Shown: in pieces, positions 46,586-55,788 of the stretch
Layout: every line of letters starts with the position of its first letter
How positions within the stretch are numbered: position 1 is the stretch's first letter
Source: Gracilimonas sp031581265
GTDB lineage: Bacteria; Bacteroidota; Rhodothermia; Balneolales; Balneolaceae
Direction of reading: 5' to 3'
DNA: 64,000 nt
Assembly (NCBI RefSeq): GCF_031581265.1
Contig: NZ_JAVLBQ010000003.1
Coordinates: 1-64,000, forward strand
The notes under the pieces: model-generated
The model's database searches: none
Told to the model about the DNA's origin: nothing
What the model saw: the letters and a program-made list of their open reading frames with translations, nothing else
Translations under genes and position numbers: made by a program

Positions 46586-47773
46586 ATGCTCTCCGGTAAG
46601 CGCATCATTTTAGGTGTTACCGGAGGAATTGCAGCCTATAAAGCTGCTTTCTTATTGAGAGAATTTCAAAAAGCGGGAGCTGAAGTCCGCGTCACCATGA
46701 CGCCCTCGGCCACCCGCTTTGTTGGTTTAGAAACTTTTGCTTCTCTTTCCGGTCATGAGGTGGCAGTTGAAATATTTCCCGACAAACCAAATTCTGGCGA
46801 CTGGACCCGTCACATAAACTGGGGCGAATGGGCTGATCTTTTTGTGATTGCTCCATGCACGGCAAACACCCTTGCCAAAATAACCACCGGCATTTCGGAT
46901 AACATGCTTACCAGTACCGTGCTTGCAGCCCGGTGTCCCGTACTCCTCTGCCCTACTATGGATGGGGAAATGTATGACTCCCCCGGAGTGTCCCGAAACC
47001 TGGACAAGGTTAAAGAATTCGGATATCACATTCTGGAACCTGAATCAGGATATTTAGCAAGTGGGCTTGAGGGCAAAGGCCGTTTGCCTGAGATTGATAA
47101 AATTTTAGAGAAAGCTTCTGAGATTATTGGTTCTGTGAAAGGACCACTGGAAGGCAAAAAAGTAGTAGTTACGGCCGGTCCAACCCGTGAACATATTGAC
47201 CCGGTTCGGTTTATTTCAAATCCAAGCTCCGGTAAAATGGGAGTTGCAATTGCAGAGGCGGCTCAAAGTTTGGGGGCGGATGTCACCCTGATTCACGGCC
47301 CACTTTCAATAGCCAAACCTGACGGCATTCATTCTGTTTCTATCACCAGTACCGGCGATCTTTTTGAAGTCGTAAAGGAACATGCAGATGCTGATGTCAT
47401 CATTATGGCCGCTGCCGTTTCAGATTTCACCCCTGTAGAGATTCATAAAAATAAGGTGAAGAAAACCGACGCCGTGAATTCTATAGAACTTGAAAGAACG
47501 CAAGATATACTTGCTTGGCTTGGTGAACATAGAAAAGAGGGGCAAATGCTCATCGGATTTGCCATGGAAACGGAAAACCTGATCGAAAATGCGACTTCAA
47601 AACTGGAAAAGAAGAATGCTGATTACATTATAGCTAACTTACTAAATGACAAAGAGTCCGGATTTGAGGGAGATACCAACACCGTTCATTTGTTAAGCAA
47701 AGATTCTGATCAAAAATTTCAGGGCACTAAGAAGGATATTGCCATCGAGATTCTAAATTCGATATTTAGGTAG
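46586..47773 (+). CDS. coaBC: Bifunctional phosphopantothenoylcysteine decarboxylase/synthetase
   Basis: 395 residues. CoaC flavoprotein half: GVTGGIAAYKAAFLLREF, SATRFVG, HINWGEWADLFVIAPCTANTLAK; CoaB half from about 190: VVVTAGPTREHIDPVRFISNPSSGKMG and KLEKKNADYIIAN. With coaX this window encodes three CoA steps, and panB supplies ketopantoate upstream. Confidence 0.96.
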   Translation: MLSGKRIILGVTGGIAAYKAAFLLREFQKAGAEVRVTMTPSATRFVGLETFASLSGHEVAVEIFPDKPNSGDWTRHINWGEWADLFVIAPCTANTLAKITTGISDNMLTSTVLAARCPVLLCPTMDGEMYDSPGVSRNLDKVKEFGYHILEPESGYLASGLEGKGRLPEIDKILEKASEIIGSVKGPLEGKKVVVTAGPTREHIDPVRFISNPSSGKMGVAIAEAAQSLGADVTLIHGPLSIAKPDGIHSVSITSTGDLFEVVKEHADADVIIMAAAVSDFTPVEIHKNKVKKTDAVNSIELERTQDILAWLGEHRKEGQMLIGFAMETENLIENATSKLEKKNADYIIANLLNDKESGFEGDTNTVHLLSKDSDQKFQGTKKDIAIEILNSIFR

Positions 47774-47781
47774 GTTTTAGA

Positions 47782-47905
47782 GTTGAAAGTTGAGAGTTGA
47801 TAGGGTGACAGATTTAGTTCCTGCAGTACAGCCCTTCACTTCATTTTGATGAAGCCCAAATATTTGATTTGACACCTATCACTTTATCAACTCTCAACTT
47901 TCAAC
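47782..47905. repeat. Inverted repeat element downstream of coaBC
   Basis: Perfect 21-bp arms (GTTGAAAGTTGAGAGTTGAT and on at 47782, complement at 47885-47905) enclose about 80 bp without a gene. It may act as a terminator-like hairpin for both convergent genes. Confidence 0.8.
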
Positions 47906-47907
47906 CC

Positions 47908-49056
47908 TCAATCAACCATCCACTTATACACGCGATAAGTTTTGGCAATCTCACAGCCAAAAGCTTCCAAACTTCGACGCATAATCCAATTTTTTTCACT
48001 TACGAAGCCGCCTTCCAATACTTTCAGATTCGGGTAATGCTTTCGAGTCCATTGCGCTCCTTCAATAAAAACTAAGGCCTCTAAGCCCCTCCCTCTATAT
48101 TTTGGGTCGGTGCCGAACGCCAAGGGACGGAATTTTTCAGCTCTCTTTTTAAAGCCTACCATTTTTGGGAGTTGCCACCATTTCAATTTTCCGTTCGTTT
48201 TTGCAGAAATTTCATGTAAATCCGGAACACTCACCAAAAAAGAAGCAGGCTCCCCATCCACAAAAACAATGGGTGAAGTTTCGGGCATGAGTACCGGTTT
48301 CAACTTTTTAATCATTTGCTGAATGGTTTGCTCTGAAATTCCAATGAACTCTTCTTCCCTTTCTTCAATAATTTGATCACTGAATGCCCGGTTATAAACC
48401 TGGCGAATAAGCTCCCCATCCCGATATAAATTTTTCTTATCGATAGGCCGAACTTCTACATTTTCTCTGGATTTGAGCCGGTCCGTTATTTTCACCAATC
48501 GCTCCGGCAGTGGCTGATCCATTTGAAGCTGATACATGTATAAATCATCGAACTTTTCCGGGGAGGTGGATTCCATCAAATCCTCGTAATAGGTGTGGTG
48601 ATAGAGCATTCCATACACATTGTGGTTATTAAAGCCATCAATTAAAATTCCCCAAAAATTATCGTTTTCCCCAAAATTAATGGGACCTCTAAATCCTGCA
48701 TATCCCCTTTTTTGATGCCACTGTTTTGCAAAATCAACAATTGTTTCTGCAATTCCTGTACGGTTTTCCATCTCGATAAATCCAATCCCGCCTAATTTCG
48801 GATCATACCGCTCGTCTTTTTCGGGATCGGTAAACAGCGCAAATCTACCTACTACATGATCTTTAAATGAAACCAAAAAACGCTCGCATTCCCCGCCTTT
48901 TTCAAACCGCTCATTTTTTTTTGGATCAAAAACATTCTCAACTTCAAACCTGAATGGGGGTCGGTACCATGCATTATCTTTATACAGCCGCTCTGGAAGG
49001 CGATGAAATGCTTCTATCTGTTTTTTAGTCTTAATTTTTTGAACCTGAAAAGACAT
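47908..49056 (-). CDS. GNAT-like hypothetical protein (YghO-like)
   Basis: 382 residues. N-terminal FHRLPERLYKDNAWYRPP, NFGENDNFWGILIDGF in the middle, and a C-terminal acetyltransferase-like segment with LAFGTDPKYRGRGLEALVF. Resembles the uncharacterised YghO-type proteins. No substrate known. Its stop lies three bases from the 47.8-kb inverted repeat. Confidence 0.75.
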   Translation of the reverse strand: MSFQVQKIKTKKQIEAFHRLPERLYKDNAWYRPPFRFEVENVFDPKKNERFEKGGECERFLVSFKDHVVGRFALFTDPEKDERYDPKLGGIGFIEMENRTGIAETIVDFAKQWHQKRGYAGFRGPINFGENDNFWGILIDGFNNHNVYGMLYHHTYYEDLMESTSPEKFDDLYMYQLQMDQPLPERLVKITDRLKSRENVEVRPIDKKNLYRDGELIRQVYNRAFSDQIIEEREEEFIGISEQTIQQMIKKLKPVLMPETSPIVFVDGEPASFLVSVPDLHEISAKTNGKLKWWQLPKMVGFKKRAEKFRPLAFGTDPKYRGRGLEALVFIEGAQWTRKHYPNLKVLEGGFVSEKNWIMRRSLEAFGCEIAKTYRVYKWMVD

Positions 49057-49129
49057 ATCCTTTTTGTACAGAAGTTTATAGATTCAGGATGAAGGTAAAT
49101 TTCTGAATTCAAGTTACCAAGCAATAATT

Positions 49130-49567
49130 ATGTTCAGCAAGAAAAACGGGAAAAAAGCAATTACGGTCCTCTTGGTTTTGTCATGTGTGGTAAGCGGATT
49201 TATTCTTGCATCATCACCGGCTGAAAAACAGTATGTACTTCGATCACACAGCCAGATTGATTCTTTGATTAATCTACACTTTCAGGAGTCGCTCATTGAA
49301 CCTTCACAAATCCAGACCTCTACCATTCAGATTGATACTATTTTCACCCGTAAAAATTACCAGGTTCGTGTTCCTTCCTCGTTTTCAAAAACGGTGTTTC
49401 ATATTTATTTGAACAAAGATATGAGCCTGTATGAAATTGATACTCCGGCCAAAGTTCGGTTTCCATCCCGCGATATGCATATCCATTTGTACAAGCACAA
49501 TACCATTTTACGGACCATTCACCTGACTACCGACACTGACCTCGACTCTCTATCCACAACCGAATAA
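49130..49567 (+). CDS. Hypothetical exported or membrane-anchored protein
   Basis: 145 residues. One N-terminal hydrophobic segment (AITVLLVLSCVVSGFILASS) followed by a soluble beta-rich region (QIQTSTIQIDTIFTRKNYQVRVP). No family recognised. It is 2 bp ahead of the lipase gene and is probably cotranscribed. Confidence 0.65.
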   Translation: MFSKKNGKKAITVLLVLSCVVSGFILASSPAEKQYVLRSHSQIDSLINLHFQESLIEPSQIQTSTIQIDTIFTRKNYQVRVPSSFSKTVFHIYLNKDMSLYEIDTPAKVRFPSRDMHIHLYKHNTILRTIHLTTDTDLDSLSTTE

Positions 49568-49569
49568 CC

Positions 49570-50427
49570 ATGGCTTTACCCGACCGATCTACCTTACTAA
49601 AAAGATTTGAATTAAGTGAATATCCACAGCCGGATCTGCTGAAATTGAAGTACCCGGTTTTTTTGTGTCATGGGTATGGGGCCATCGGTTCGGTGATTAA
49701 ATCAGGTCCTTTGCACGATCCCTGCATGGAAATTCGCGGTCACGGCGTGGTTGCTATCGCCCCGAATACCGTCCCCTATGCCCGTATCGAAACCCGTGCT
49801 GAAAACTGGGTGCGGCTCATTCACAAATTTTGTGAAGAGCATGACTATGAAAAAGTAAATGTTATTGCTCACAGTATGGGCGGACTCGATATGCGATGCG
49901 CCCTCACTAAAATGGATGTTTCAGACCGTGTTGAAAGCCTTACCACTGTTGCCACCCCGCATCACGGATCCAGTTTAGCCGATCTTGTGCTGAAAGTGCC
50001 CGAATTACTAACTGAAAAACTCAGCCTCGTTTTCGATTGGTTTGGAAACAACATGTATCCCAAAACAAAAAGTGACGCCTTGGGCTCGCTCGAACAGCTC
50101 ACATGCTCTTATTTGAAAGAAATCTTTAATCCCGAACACCCCGATGTAGATGATGTGGCCTATTATTCATACAGCGCTGCAGTAGGCAAAGGCACCGAAT
50201 ATTCTATAAACCCAGTTTTGCGATTTCAGAATAATCACATTTTTGAAGAAGAGGGAGAAAATGATGCCTTTGTTTCCGTAGATAGCGCGAAATGGGGAAA
50301 CCATCTGGAAACCGTACGACTTTCACATTTATCACAAATGCATCTTCAGATGAATAAGGAAAGTAAAAAAATCTACAACCGTTTTTGGCAAGATGTTTTA
50401 ATTCGATTGGCAGATAACGGGCATTAA
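49570..50427 (+). CDS. Triacylglycerol lipase-like alpha/beta hydrolase
   Basis: 285 residues. Oxyanion region PVFLCHGYGAIG near 30, nucleophile AHSMGGLD near 100, TVATPHHGSSLAD after it, NDAFVSV acid region near 235 and catalytic His in LSHLSQM near 258. Matches family I lipases; no signal peptide is visible on this frame, so it is probably cytoplasmic or depends on the small protein upstream. Substrate specificity is not known. Confidence 0.85.
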   Translation: MALPDRSTLLKRFELSEYPQPDLLKLKYPVFLCHGYGAIGSVIKSGPLHDPCMEIRGHGVVAIAPNTVPYARIETRAENWVRLIHKFCEEHDYEKVNVIAHSMGGLDMRCALTKMDVSDRVESLTTVATPHHGSSLADLVLKVPELLTEKLSLVFDWFGNNMYPKTKSDALGSLEQLTCSYLKEIFNPEHPDVDDVAYYSYSAAVGKGTEYSINPVLRFQNNHIFEEEGENDAFVSVDSAKWGNHLETVRLSHLSQMHLQMNKESKKIYNRFWQDVLIRLADNGH

Positions 50428-50483
50428 TATTAAAAAAAACAAGGCAGTGGGTGAAAACTCATGGGGAGATAGTAGTTCTATAA

Positions 50484-50637
50484 TTGTCATGCCGAGTGGA
50501 TAAAAAGTAACAAAGGGCAGTAGTGTTCAACACGAGGCATCACAGTGGTAGATACTACTTGCCAGATCAGACTTTGAGACACTTCGCGTTATACAAGAAA
50601 ACCCGATACAAACTCATTTGCTGCTCAGTGTGACAAC
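50484..50637. repeat. Decayed inverted repeat in the lipase-surE spacer
   Basis: TTGTCATGCCGAGTGG at the left pairs imperfectly with GCTCAGTGTGACAA at the right. This resembles widespread intergenic TGTCA..GAGC elements. The 263-bp interval holds no gene. Confidence 0.5.
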
Positions 50638-50690
50638 TACAGAGTGGGGATTTATGGAATTAGTTGTCATCCCCGGAGACGTTTAATAAC

Positions 50691-51467
50691 TCAATCTTCC
50701 TCGTTCAAACTTCTCTCATCTACATTTTCGAGCAGGTGATAAGCTGTTAAATCATATTGAATGGGAGTTACGGTGGCTTTTCCGTCATTTAACGCATGGA
50801 TATCCGAATCTTTACCTTCATCCAGTAACTCAAATTTTCCGGTCAGCCAGTAATAGGCTCGGTCAAATGGATCTTTGCGGCTCTCATATTCTTCTACGTA
50901 CCTACTGTCGGCCTGACGAGTCCACTTAATACTGGTAAATTCACCGGCAGGAGCGTTCACATTCAGGGTGATTCCTCGAGGGAGACCATTCTTTAATACG
51001 AACCTTATAACACGACGTGCTGCCTCCTGACATCCCCTGAGGTTGGCATCTTCATTAAAATCTGTACAACTAACCGCAATTGAGGGATATCCCAAAATAG
51101 TTCCTTCTGTTGCAGCGCTCACCGTTCCGGAATACATAATATTGATACCCGCGTTACTGCCGTGATTAATACCGCTGACTACCAAATCCGGTTTGCGATC
51201 CAATAGCTGTCCGTGCGCTAATTTCACGCAATCGGCAGGTGTTCCGTTTACAGCTTCACCCTCAAATTTATCCGCCACCGTGAATTTACTGGCGCGTAAA
51301 GGAACCTGAATGGTAATAGAATGCCCCACTGCGCTCTGTTCTTTATCCGGAGCTACGATATAAACGTCGCCAAATTCGGCGGCTACTTCTGCAAGTGCTT
51401 TGATACCGGGTGAGAAAATTCCATCGTCATTACTAACTAAAATAAAAGGTCTTTCTGATTTACTCAT
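50691..51467 (-). CDS. surE: 5'/3'-nucleotidase SurE
   Basis: 258 residues. VSNDDGIFSPGIKAL near the N-terminus, PDKEQSAVGHSIT, NGTPADCVKL, SGINHGSNAGINIMYSGTVSAA and the LNVNAP segment. Metal-dependent phosphatase of nucleoside monophosphates. Its start overlaps the panB stop by 4 bp, so it is cotranslated. Confidence 0.96.
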   Translation of the reverse strand: MSKSERPFILVSNDDGIFSPGIKALAEVAAEFGDVYIVAPDKEQSAVGHSITIQVPLRASKFTVADKFEGEAVNGTPADCVKLAHGQLLDRKPDLVVSGINHGSNAGINIMYSGTVSAATEGTILGYPSIAVSCTDFNEDANLRGCQEAARRVIRFVLKNGLPRGITLNVNAPAGEFTSIKWTRQADSRYVEEYESRKDPFDRAYYWLTGKFELLDEGKDSDIHALNDGKATVTPIQYDLTAYHLLENVDERSLNEED

Positions 51468-52294
51468 CCGCCGTACTGCTCGTCTTTATTAGGAAAATCT
51501 TTGTCTTTTACGTCTTTGATATAATTTTGAACTGCATTCGTCATCTCAGCATTCAGATCTGCATAGCGACGTAAAAACCGTGGGTTAAATTCTTTATTCA
51601 ACCCCAACATATCGTGCGTTACTAAAACCTGACCATCACAAGAGGGACCTGCACCAATACCAATGGTAGGAATCGAAATTTCGTTGGTAACTTTTTCAGC
51701 AAGATCTGCGGGAATTTTTTCTAATACCAATGAGAAACACCCGGCTTCTTCCAGAAGTTTGGCATCGCGAATCAGATCTTCTGCTTCCTGATCTTCGGTA
51801 GCCCGAACTTTGTAGGTTCCGAATTTATAAATGCTTTGCGGGGTGAGTCCCAAGTGCCCCATTACCGGGATTCCGGCATCCACAATACGCTTGACGGTGT
51901 CAACGATATATTGTCCGCCCTCAAGTTTTACAGCATGAGCGCCGGCTTCCTTCATCATCCGTCCCGCACTGATAAGCGCCTCTTTGGTGGTAACCTGGTA
52001 ACTCATGAAAGGTAAGTCTGCAATTACTAAAGCTCTGTCCACTCCTCGTACTACACAAGAGGTATGATAAATCATATGATCGAGCGTCATTGGGATGGTA
52101 GTTTCATGTCCGGCCATTACATTGCTGGCTGAATCTCCCACCAAGATAATCTCAATTCCGGCCTGATCAATAATTTGCGCCATGGTAAAATCATAAGCCG
52201 TCAGCATGGCGATTTTCTCGCCTTTGGCTTTCATATCCACCACGGTTTGGGTCGTTACTTTTACGGGTTTACCGGAAGGTTTTTGGGTACTCAT
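51464..52294 (-). CDS. panB: 3-methyl-2-oxobutanoate hydroxymethyltransferase
   Basis: 276 residues. AMLTAYDFTMAQIIDQAGI, LVGDSASNVMAGHETT, MTLDHMIYH, KLEGG and IPTIGIGAGPSCDGQVLVTHDMLG are PanB signatures. Makes ketopantoate for CoA from 2-oxoisovalerate and methylene-THF. Overlaps fabZ by 4 bp. Confidence 0.97.
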   Translation of the reverse strand: MSTQKPSGKPVKVTTQTVVDMKAKGEKIAMLTAYDFTMAQIIDQAGIEIILVGDSASNVMAGHETTIPMTLDHMIYHTSCVVRGVDRALVIADLPFMSYQVTTKEALISAGRMMKEAGAHAVKLEGGQYIVDTVKRIVDAGIPVMGHLGLTPQSIYKFGTYKVRATEDQEAEDLIRDAKLLEEAGCFSLVLEKIPADLAEKVTNEISIPTIGIGAGPSCDGQVLVTHDMLGLNKEFNPRFLRRYADLNAEMTNAVQNYIKDVKDKDFPNKDEQYGG

Positions 52295-52728
52295 ATCTTC
52301 TCCCGTGGCACCAATGCCGCTGTAGCCTCAAGCTCGCAAGCTACTTTCCCCTCAACGGTAGCCTTCCCGGTCATGGTTACAAAATTTCGCTTTTTAGCGC
52401 CCAGCTCAACTTCCAGCATCAGCTGATCTCCGGGAACTACTTGTCTTCTGAACTTACACTTGTTGATCCCCGAAAAAACCATCAGGGTTTCCTGCGGATC
52501 ATCAACTTGCTGGGTCATCAACATGATGGCCCCGGCTTGTGCAAGTGCTTCTACCTGTAGTACCCCGGGCATAATCGGCTGACCGGGAAAGTGGCCATTA
52601 AAAAATTCTTCGTTAGCTGTGACGTTTTTGTACGCCTTAATGCTTGCTTCTTCCACTTCCAGCACACGGTCAACCAGCAAAAACGGGTAACGGTGTGGAA
52701 TAACTTTTTTGATATCTTCTATATTCAT
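52291..52728 (-). CDS. fabZ: 3-hydroxyacyl-ACP dehydratase
   Basis: 145 residues. IPHRYPFLLVDRVLE with active-site His near 11, EEFFNGHFPGQPIMPGVLQVEALAQAGA and the C-terminal beta-strands. Hotdog-fold dehydratase of fatty acid synthesis. It sits 35 bp after menG and overlaps panB. Confidence 0.97.
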   Translation of the reverse strand: MNIEDIKKVIPHRYPFLLVDRVLEVEEASIKAYKNVTANEEFFNGHFPGQPIMPGVLQVEALAQAGAIMLMTQQVDDPQETLMVFSGINKCKFRRQVVPGDQLMLEVELGAKKRNFVTMTGKATVEGKVACELEATAALVPREKI

Positions 52729-52763
52729 AAAACTATTTATTTGTTAGACCGATGAATATAACA

Positions 52764-53453
52764 TTATTGAACCACTCCTACATAAACGTATGCGATTCCC
52801 GCTGTTAACTTAACGGCCCGTCTACTTTCATACGCTTTAGACTCATCCATCAACGCCAAAAATTTATCACCTGCGGGAAATTTAGCGCTGGTTCTGGGGA
52901 GATAGGTATATGCTTCTCGGTTACCGCTCAACAATCCGCCAATGGCCGGCATGATGTGTTGACTGTAAAGTTCATAGGGAAATTTCATCAATCCTTTGGG
53001 TTGACCAAATTCCAGCACTACCACCCTGCCACCCGGTTTTACCACACGAGCCATCTCCTTAAGCGCTACTACCGGATCATCCACATTTCTGATTCCAAAA
53101 GCGATGCTGGCGATGTCAAATTTGTCATCGTCATACGGAAGGTTCATGGCATCGGCCACTTCGAAATCGATTTTGAGTCCTTCTTTTTCTGCCTTGGCCG
53201 GGGCGGGTTCTATCATAGGGGCGCAGAAATCAGTGCCCATCACATAGCCTGAATCTCCCACTGCTTTTTTAAATTCAATGGCAAGGTCGCCGGTACCCGT
53301 AGCACAATCCAATACATGATCGCCTTCATGAGCTCCGCTTTCCAATACCGCCTTTTTCCTCCATGCATGATGCACGCCAAACGATAACACGCTGTTAATG
53401 CGATCGTAATCATCGGCAATATCAGCAAACATGGATCTTACTTTTTCACTCAT
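52764..53453 (-). CDS. menG: Demethylmenaquinone methyltransferase
   Basis: 229 residues: MFADIADDYDRINSVLSFGVHHAWR, SAM motif LDCATGTGDLAI, AFGIRNVDDPVVALKEM and GGRVVVLEFGQP. UbiE/MenG family; menaquinone fits the SQR type in this window. First gene of the menG-fabZ-panB-surE run. Confidence 0.95.
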   Translation of the reverse strand: MSEKVRSMFADIADDYDRINSVLSFGVHHAWRKKAVLESGAHEGDHVLDCATGTGDLAIEFKKAVGDSGYVMGTDFCAPMIEPAPAKAEKEGLKIDFEVADAMNLPYDDDKFDIASIAFGIRNVDDPVVALKEMARVVKPGGRVVVLEFGQPKGLMKFPYELYSQHIMPAIGGLLSGNREAYTYLPRTSAKFPAGDKFLALMDESKAYESRRAVKLTAGIAYVYVGVVQ

Positions 53454-53840
53454 AACACTGGGTTGTTTTCACTTTGAATTATAAAACCCAAAGCAGGCTA
53501 AAATGGTTCTTTTTTGATGGATGGAAAGGTAAGGAATAAATGGAAGAGTGATAACTATTTTCGGGTTGAGGTATGGCATGTTTAGAATTTTCTATGCCAC
53601 GAAATCTCGAAAACACAAAAGGGAATGGGAAGATGTTGCAGCTTATTCGGTGATGAGGAAGCAATTCCTTACAGATTTTATCAGGAATTTTTTACCCTTT
53701 AATTCCTGATAACATACCTTAATACATATCAAGGGTTTGTGAACAGAGGGATTGGGAATTTATAATGAGTTTTTACACCTTCCTTCGTTACATATAATTA
53801 TATGTTATATAGCGGAAAGATAAATTAAAATGAATTGCGT
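53454..53840. other. Intergenic region with a solo inverted-repeat arm
   Basis: 387 bases with no supported gene. Bases 53596-53616 match the arm of the GxxExxY cassette (18 of 21 identical, GCCACGAAATCTCGAAAACA here) in isolation, without a partner arm nearby. Confidence 0.55.
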
Positions 53841-54587
53841 ATGGAAATAATATGGAGTATTACTCAAAATGATATTCGAAAGGTAAAAGAAGTGATTAGT
53901 AGTAATCAAAATGCCTTTTTACAAGCTCGAAAAGAGCGAAATGTTCATCGGCTTAATTTACAAATAAATAAAGACGCTATAATTCGGGCGTTACTAATGT
54001 GTCTTTTGACATCACAACAACGTTCAGGTCCTGATTCAGTTGTAGGTAATTTTTTAGGACAGTCACCATTTCCAGTTACCTATGAAAAGATTCAGCAATC
54101 CGATAATATTGAATTTTTTGTAAAAGACACGCTTACCGACCATGACTTAACCAGATTTCTAAATCGGATTAGTAAGTTTTTTACTTCGAATATCAAGAAG
54201 TTTCAAGAGAATAATTGGGCTATTATTTCAGAATTAAAAAACTTGGCGGAAATTGATTCAAAAACAGAAGAACGTAGAATCGCTGACAAATATAATGATG
54301 AACTTAAAGGACTTGGACCAAAGCAAGCGAGAAATTTTCTACAGGCACTTGGTTTAACGAAATATGAGATACCAATTGACTCTCGGATTACAAACTGGTT
54401 GAATGAATTTGGATTTCCTGTCTCCTTAAGTTCTTCTCCACTTGGAGATGTTGGCTATTATCATTTTGTATTAGATGGAATTCAAGAACTATGTAAAAAA
54501 GCACAAGTTTATCCATGTTTGCTCGATGCTGCAATTTTTTCCAGTTTTGACAACAACGGTTGGACTAAAGAAAAAGTCAGATTTTAA
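53841..54587 (+). CDS. HhH-GPD-like DNA glycosylase family protein
   Basis: 248 residues from the ATG at 53841 (an in-frame TTG lies two codons earlier). A helix-hairpin-helix-like LKGLGPKQARNFLQALGL is followed by YEIPIDSRI, with a Lys in the hairpin and an Asp in the following strand as in Ogg/AlkA-type enzymes. The rest is helical, with LTSQQRSGPDS resembling the LSQQT-like entry helix. Probably a base-excision enzyme of unknown target. AT-rich, next to Fic and repeat sequences, so probably acquired. Confidence 0.65.
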   Translation: MEIIWSITQNDIRKVKEVISSNQNAFLQARKERNVHRLNLQINKDAIIRALLMCLLTSQQRSGPDSVVGNFLGQSPFPVTYEKIQQSDNIEFFVKDTLTDHDLTRFLNRISKFFTSNIKKFQENNWAIISELKNLAEIDSKTEERRIADKYNDELKGLGPKQARNFLQALGLTKYEIPIDSRITNWLNEFGFPVSLSSSPLGDVGYYHFVLDGIQELCKKAQVYPCLLDAAIFSSFDNNGWTKEKVRF

Positions 54588-54614
54588 TTTCTATTCATGT
54601 AATTTACACCGCTA

Positions 54615-54672
54615 TATAATCGAGTAGACAGCCGTGAACCATAAGTCCACGGTGCGCCTTTCACACCACCGT
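54615..54672 (-). repeat. 58-bp direct repeat, left copy (group II intron 3'-end-like)
   Basis: 48 of 58 bases match 55648-55705 in the same orientation. On the minus strand it reads ACGGTGGTGTGAAAGG, a CCGTG/CACGG hairpin, and CTACTCGATTATA, resembling domains V-VI and the 3' end of group II introns. No reverse transcriptase ORF is nearby, so at most a remnant. Confidence 0.55.
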
Positions 54673-54872
54673 ACACAGGCACCCATGCCGGGTACACACA
54701 ATGCGTGTCAACGTGGACTTGGTCGCTGTTTGCCCTTTTAGAATTTGTTTGCTAAAAGATGTTCCCAGTATTATTTACATTACCAGCCAATAAGGCCAAG
54801 CCGGTTAACCCGAAAGCCGTTATAATCCTCACCAGGTAAGAACTTTTATTCACTTTTTGGTATATTAAAGGT

Positions 54873-55037
54873 ATGAAATCAAAGAAAAATATCGAATCTA
54901 TTTCCCGTGGAGCTATGAAATCACAGCGGGCATCTTTTCGTATTGAAGGGATTGATATATCCAAAAAAAGAGCTGAGCAAATCCGCCGGGAAGTGGTTCA
55001 GGAGTTTCAAGAAAAGGTTACTTCTCCAACATCCTGA
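54873..55037 (+). CDS. Small VbhA-like putative Fic antitoxin
   Basis: 54 residues, charged and helical. The segment SQRASFRIEGIDIS contains SxxxEG (Ser21, Glu25, Gly26), the inhibitory alpha-helix motif [S/T]xxxE[G/N] known in class I Fic antitoxins such as VbhA, followed by a basic-acidic helix (RREVVQEFQEK). AAAGG precedes the ATG. It ends inside the fic gene on the opposite strand, overlapping by 20 bp tail to tail, unlike the usual upstream co-oriented arrangement. Assignment rests on motif and position. Confidence 0.55.
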   Translation: MKSKKNIESISRGAMKSQRASFRIEGIDISKKRAEQIRREVVQEFQEKVTSPTS

Positions 55038-55612
55038 AAAGCTGTATCATCGGTTGGTAATTCTTTTCTGCCGCTGATTGAACGGCTTTTATATATTCAG
55101 ACATTCCCTTTTCTGTAATTTTCTCGAACCTGAATTTATCGAAGTCAAACTTTACCGTAATTAAATCTGAGAAAAGTCGTGCTGTACGTCCATTTCCTTC
55201 TCTAAATGGGTGAATGAATAACAATTCAGCATGCATCGGAGCAACATATTGTACCAGCACCTCATAACTTTCTATCTGTTTAGGAAGCTCATTAAGAAAT
55301 TCTGTTTCAAATTCCTGAATAATGGTTGGTAGAAATTTGGCTGTTGGAAAAGTGAATCCACCTTTGGACATATTTACTTGCCTAAGTTCTCCTGCAAACT
55401 CGTACAAATGACGTAGGGCGATTTGATGAATTTCTGAGATCAGGTTCCAATCGAAAGCATCCGTTTTATCTAATTCGGATTCAATTTTAATTTCAGCCCT
55501 AAGAAATCCACGATATTCTTCATCTGCAACCTTATCTGGATCGATTAATCCAAGTTTGTTGGGAAGGATCTCATCTTCTGATTTTGGCGTATGATATTTT
55601 ATGATATTTCAT
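55018..55612 (-). pseudogene. Fic family protein, frame-shifted at its start by a 10-bp duplication
   Basis: The Fic core HPFREGNGRTAR is intact (55188-55230 region), and the frame is open upstream to the N-terminal family text KYHTPKSEDEI and LGLIDPDKVADEEY. The expected ATG at 55612 is followed by two perfect tandem copies of the 10-mer AAATATCATA, which put the start out of frame. With one copy the ORF would be complete, 194 residues, with family-like M-KYHTPKSE. As it stands only a late start such as TTG at 55407 (129 residues) remains in frame. Fic enzymes AMPylate target proteins. Confidence 0.8.
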
Positions 55613-55647
55613 GTCTTAAAGATAAGCCGTAATGAAGTAAAGCGCAT

Positions 55648-55705
55648 TATAATCGAGCAAACGACCGTCAGCCATAAACTCACGGTGCGCCTCTCACACC
55701 ACCGT
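55648..55705 (-). repeat. 58-bp direct repeat, right copy
   Basis: Same element as 54615-54672 with ten differences. The minus strand has GGTGGTGTGAGAGGCGCACC followed by a CCGTG-type hairpin and CTCGATTATA. Together the copies bracket the Fic/antitoxin-like pair. Confidence 0.55.
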
Positions 55706-55788
55706 CTAATCTACCTTAACGCCAACGGTGCTATATTTATGAAAATTAGTTGACGTTAGTAACACTGTTGTTAACAAATCCATATATC

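Noticed and set aside
53479..53664. 61-codon minus-strand ORF upstream of the HhH-like gene
   Set aside because: Low-complexity text overlapping the solo repeat arm, no start context, no family resemblance.
54752..54964. 70-codon minus-strand ORF opposite the antitoxin-like gene
   Set aside because: It overlaps the small plus-strand gene carrying the SxxxEG motif and has no recognisable content.
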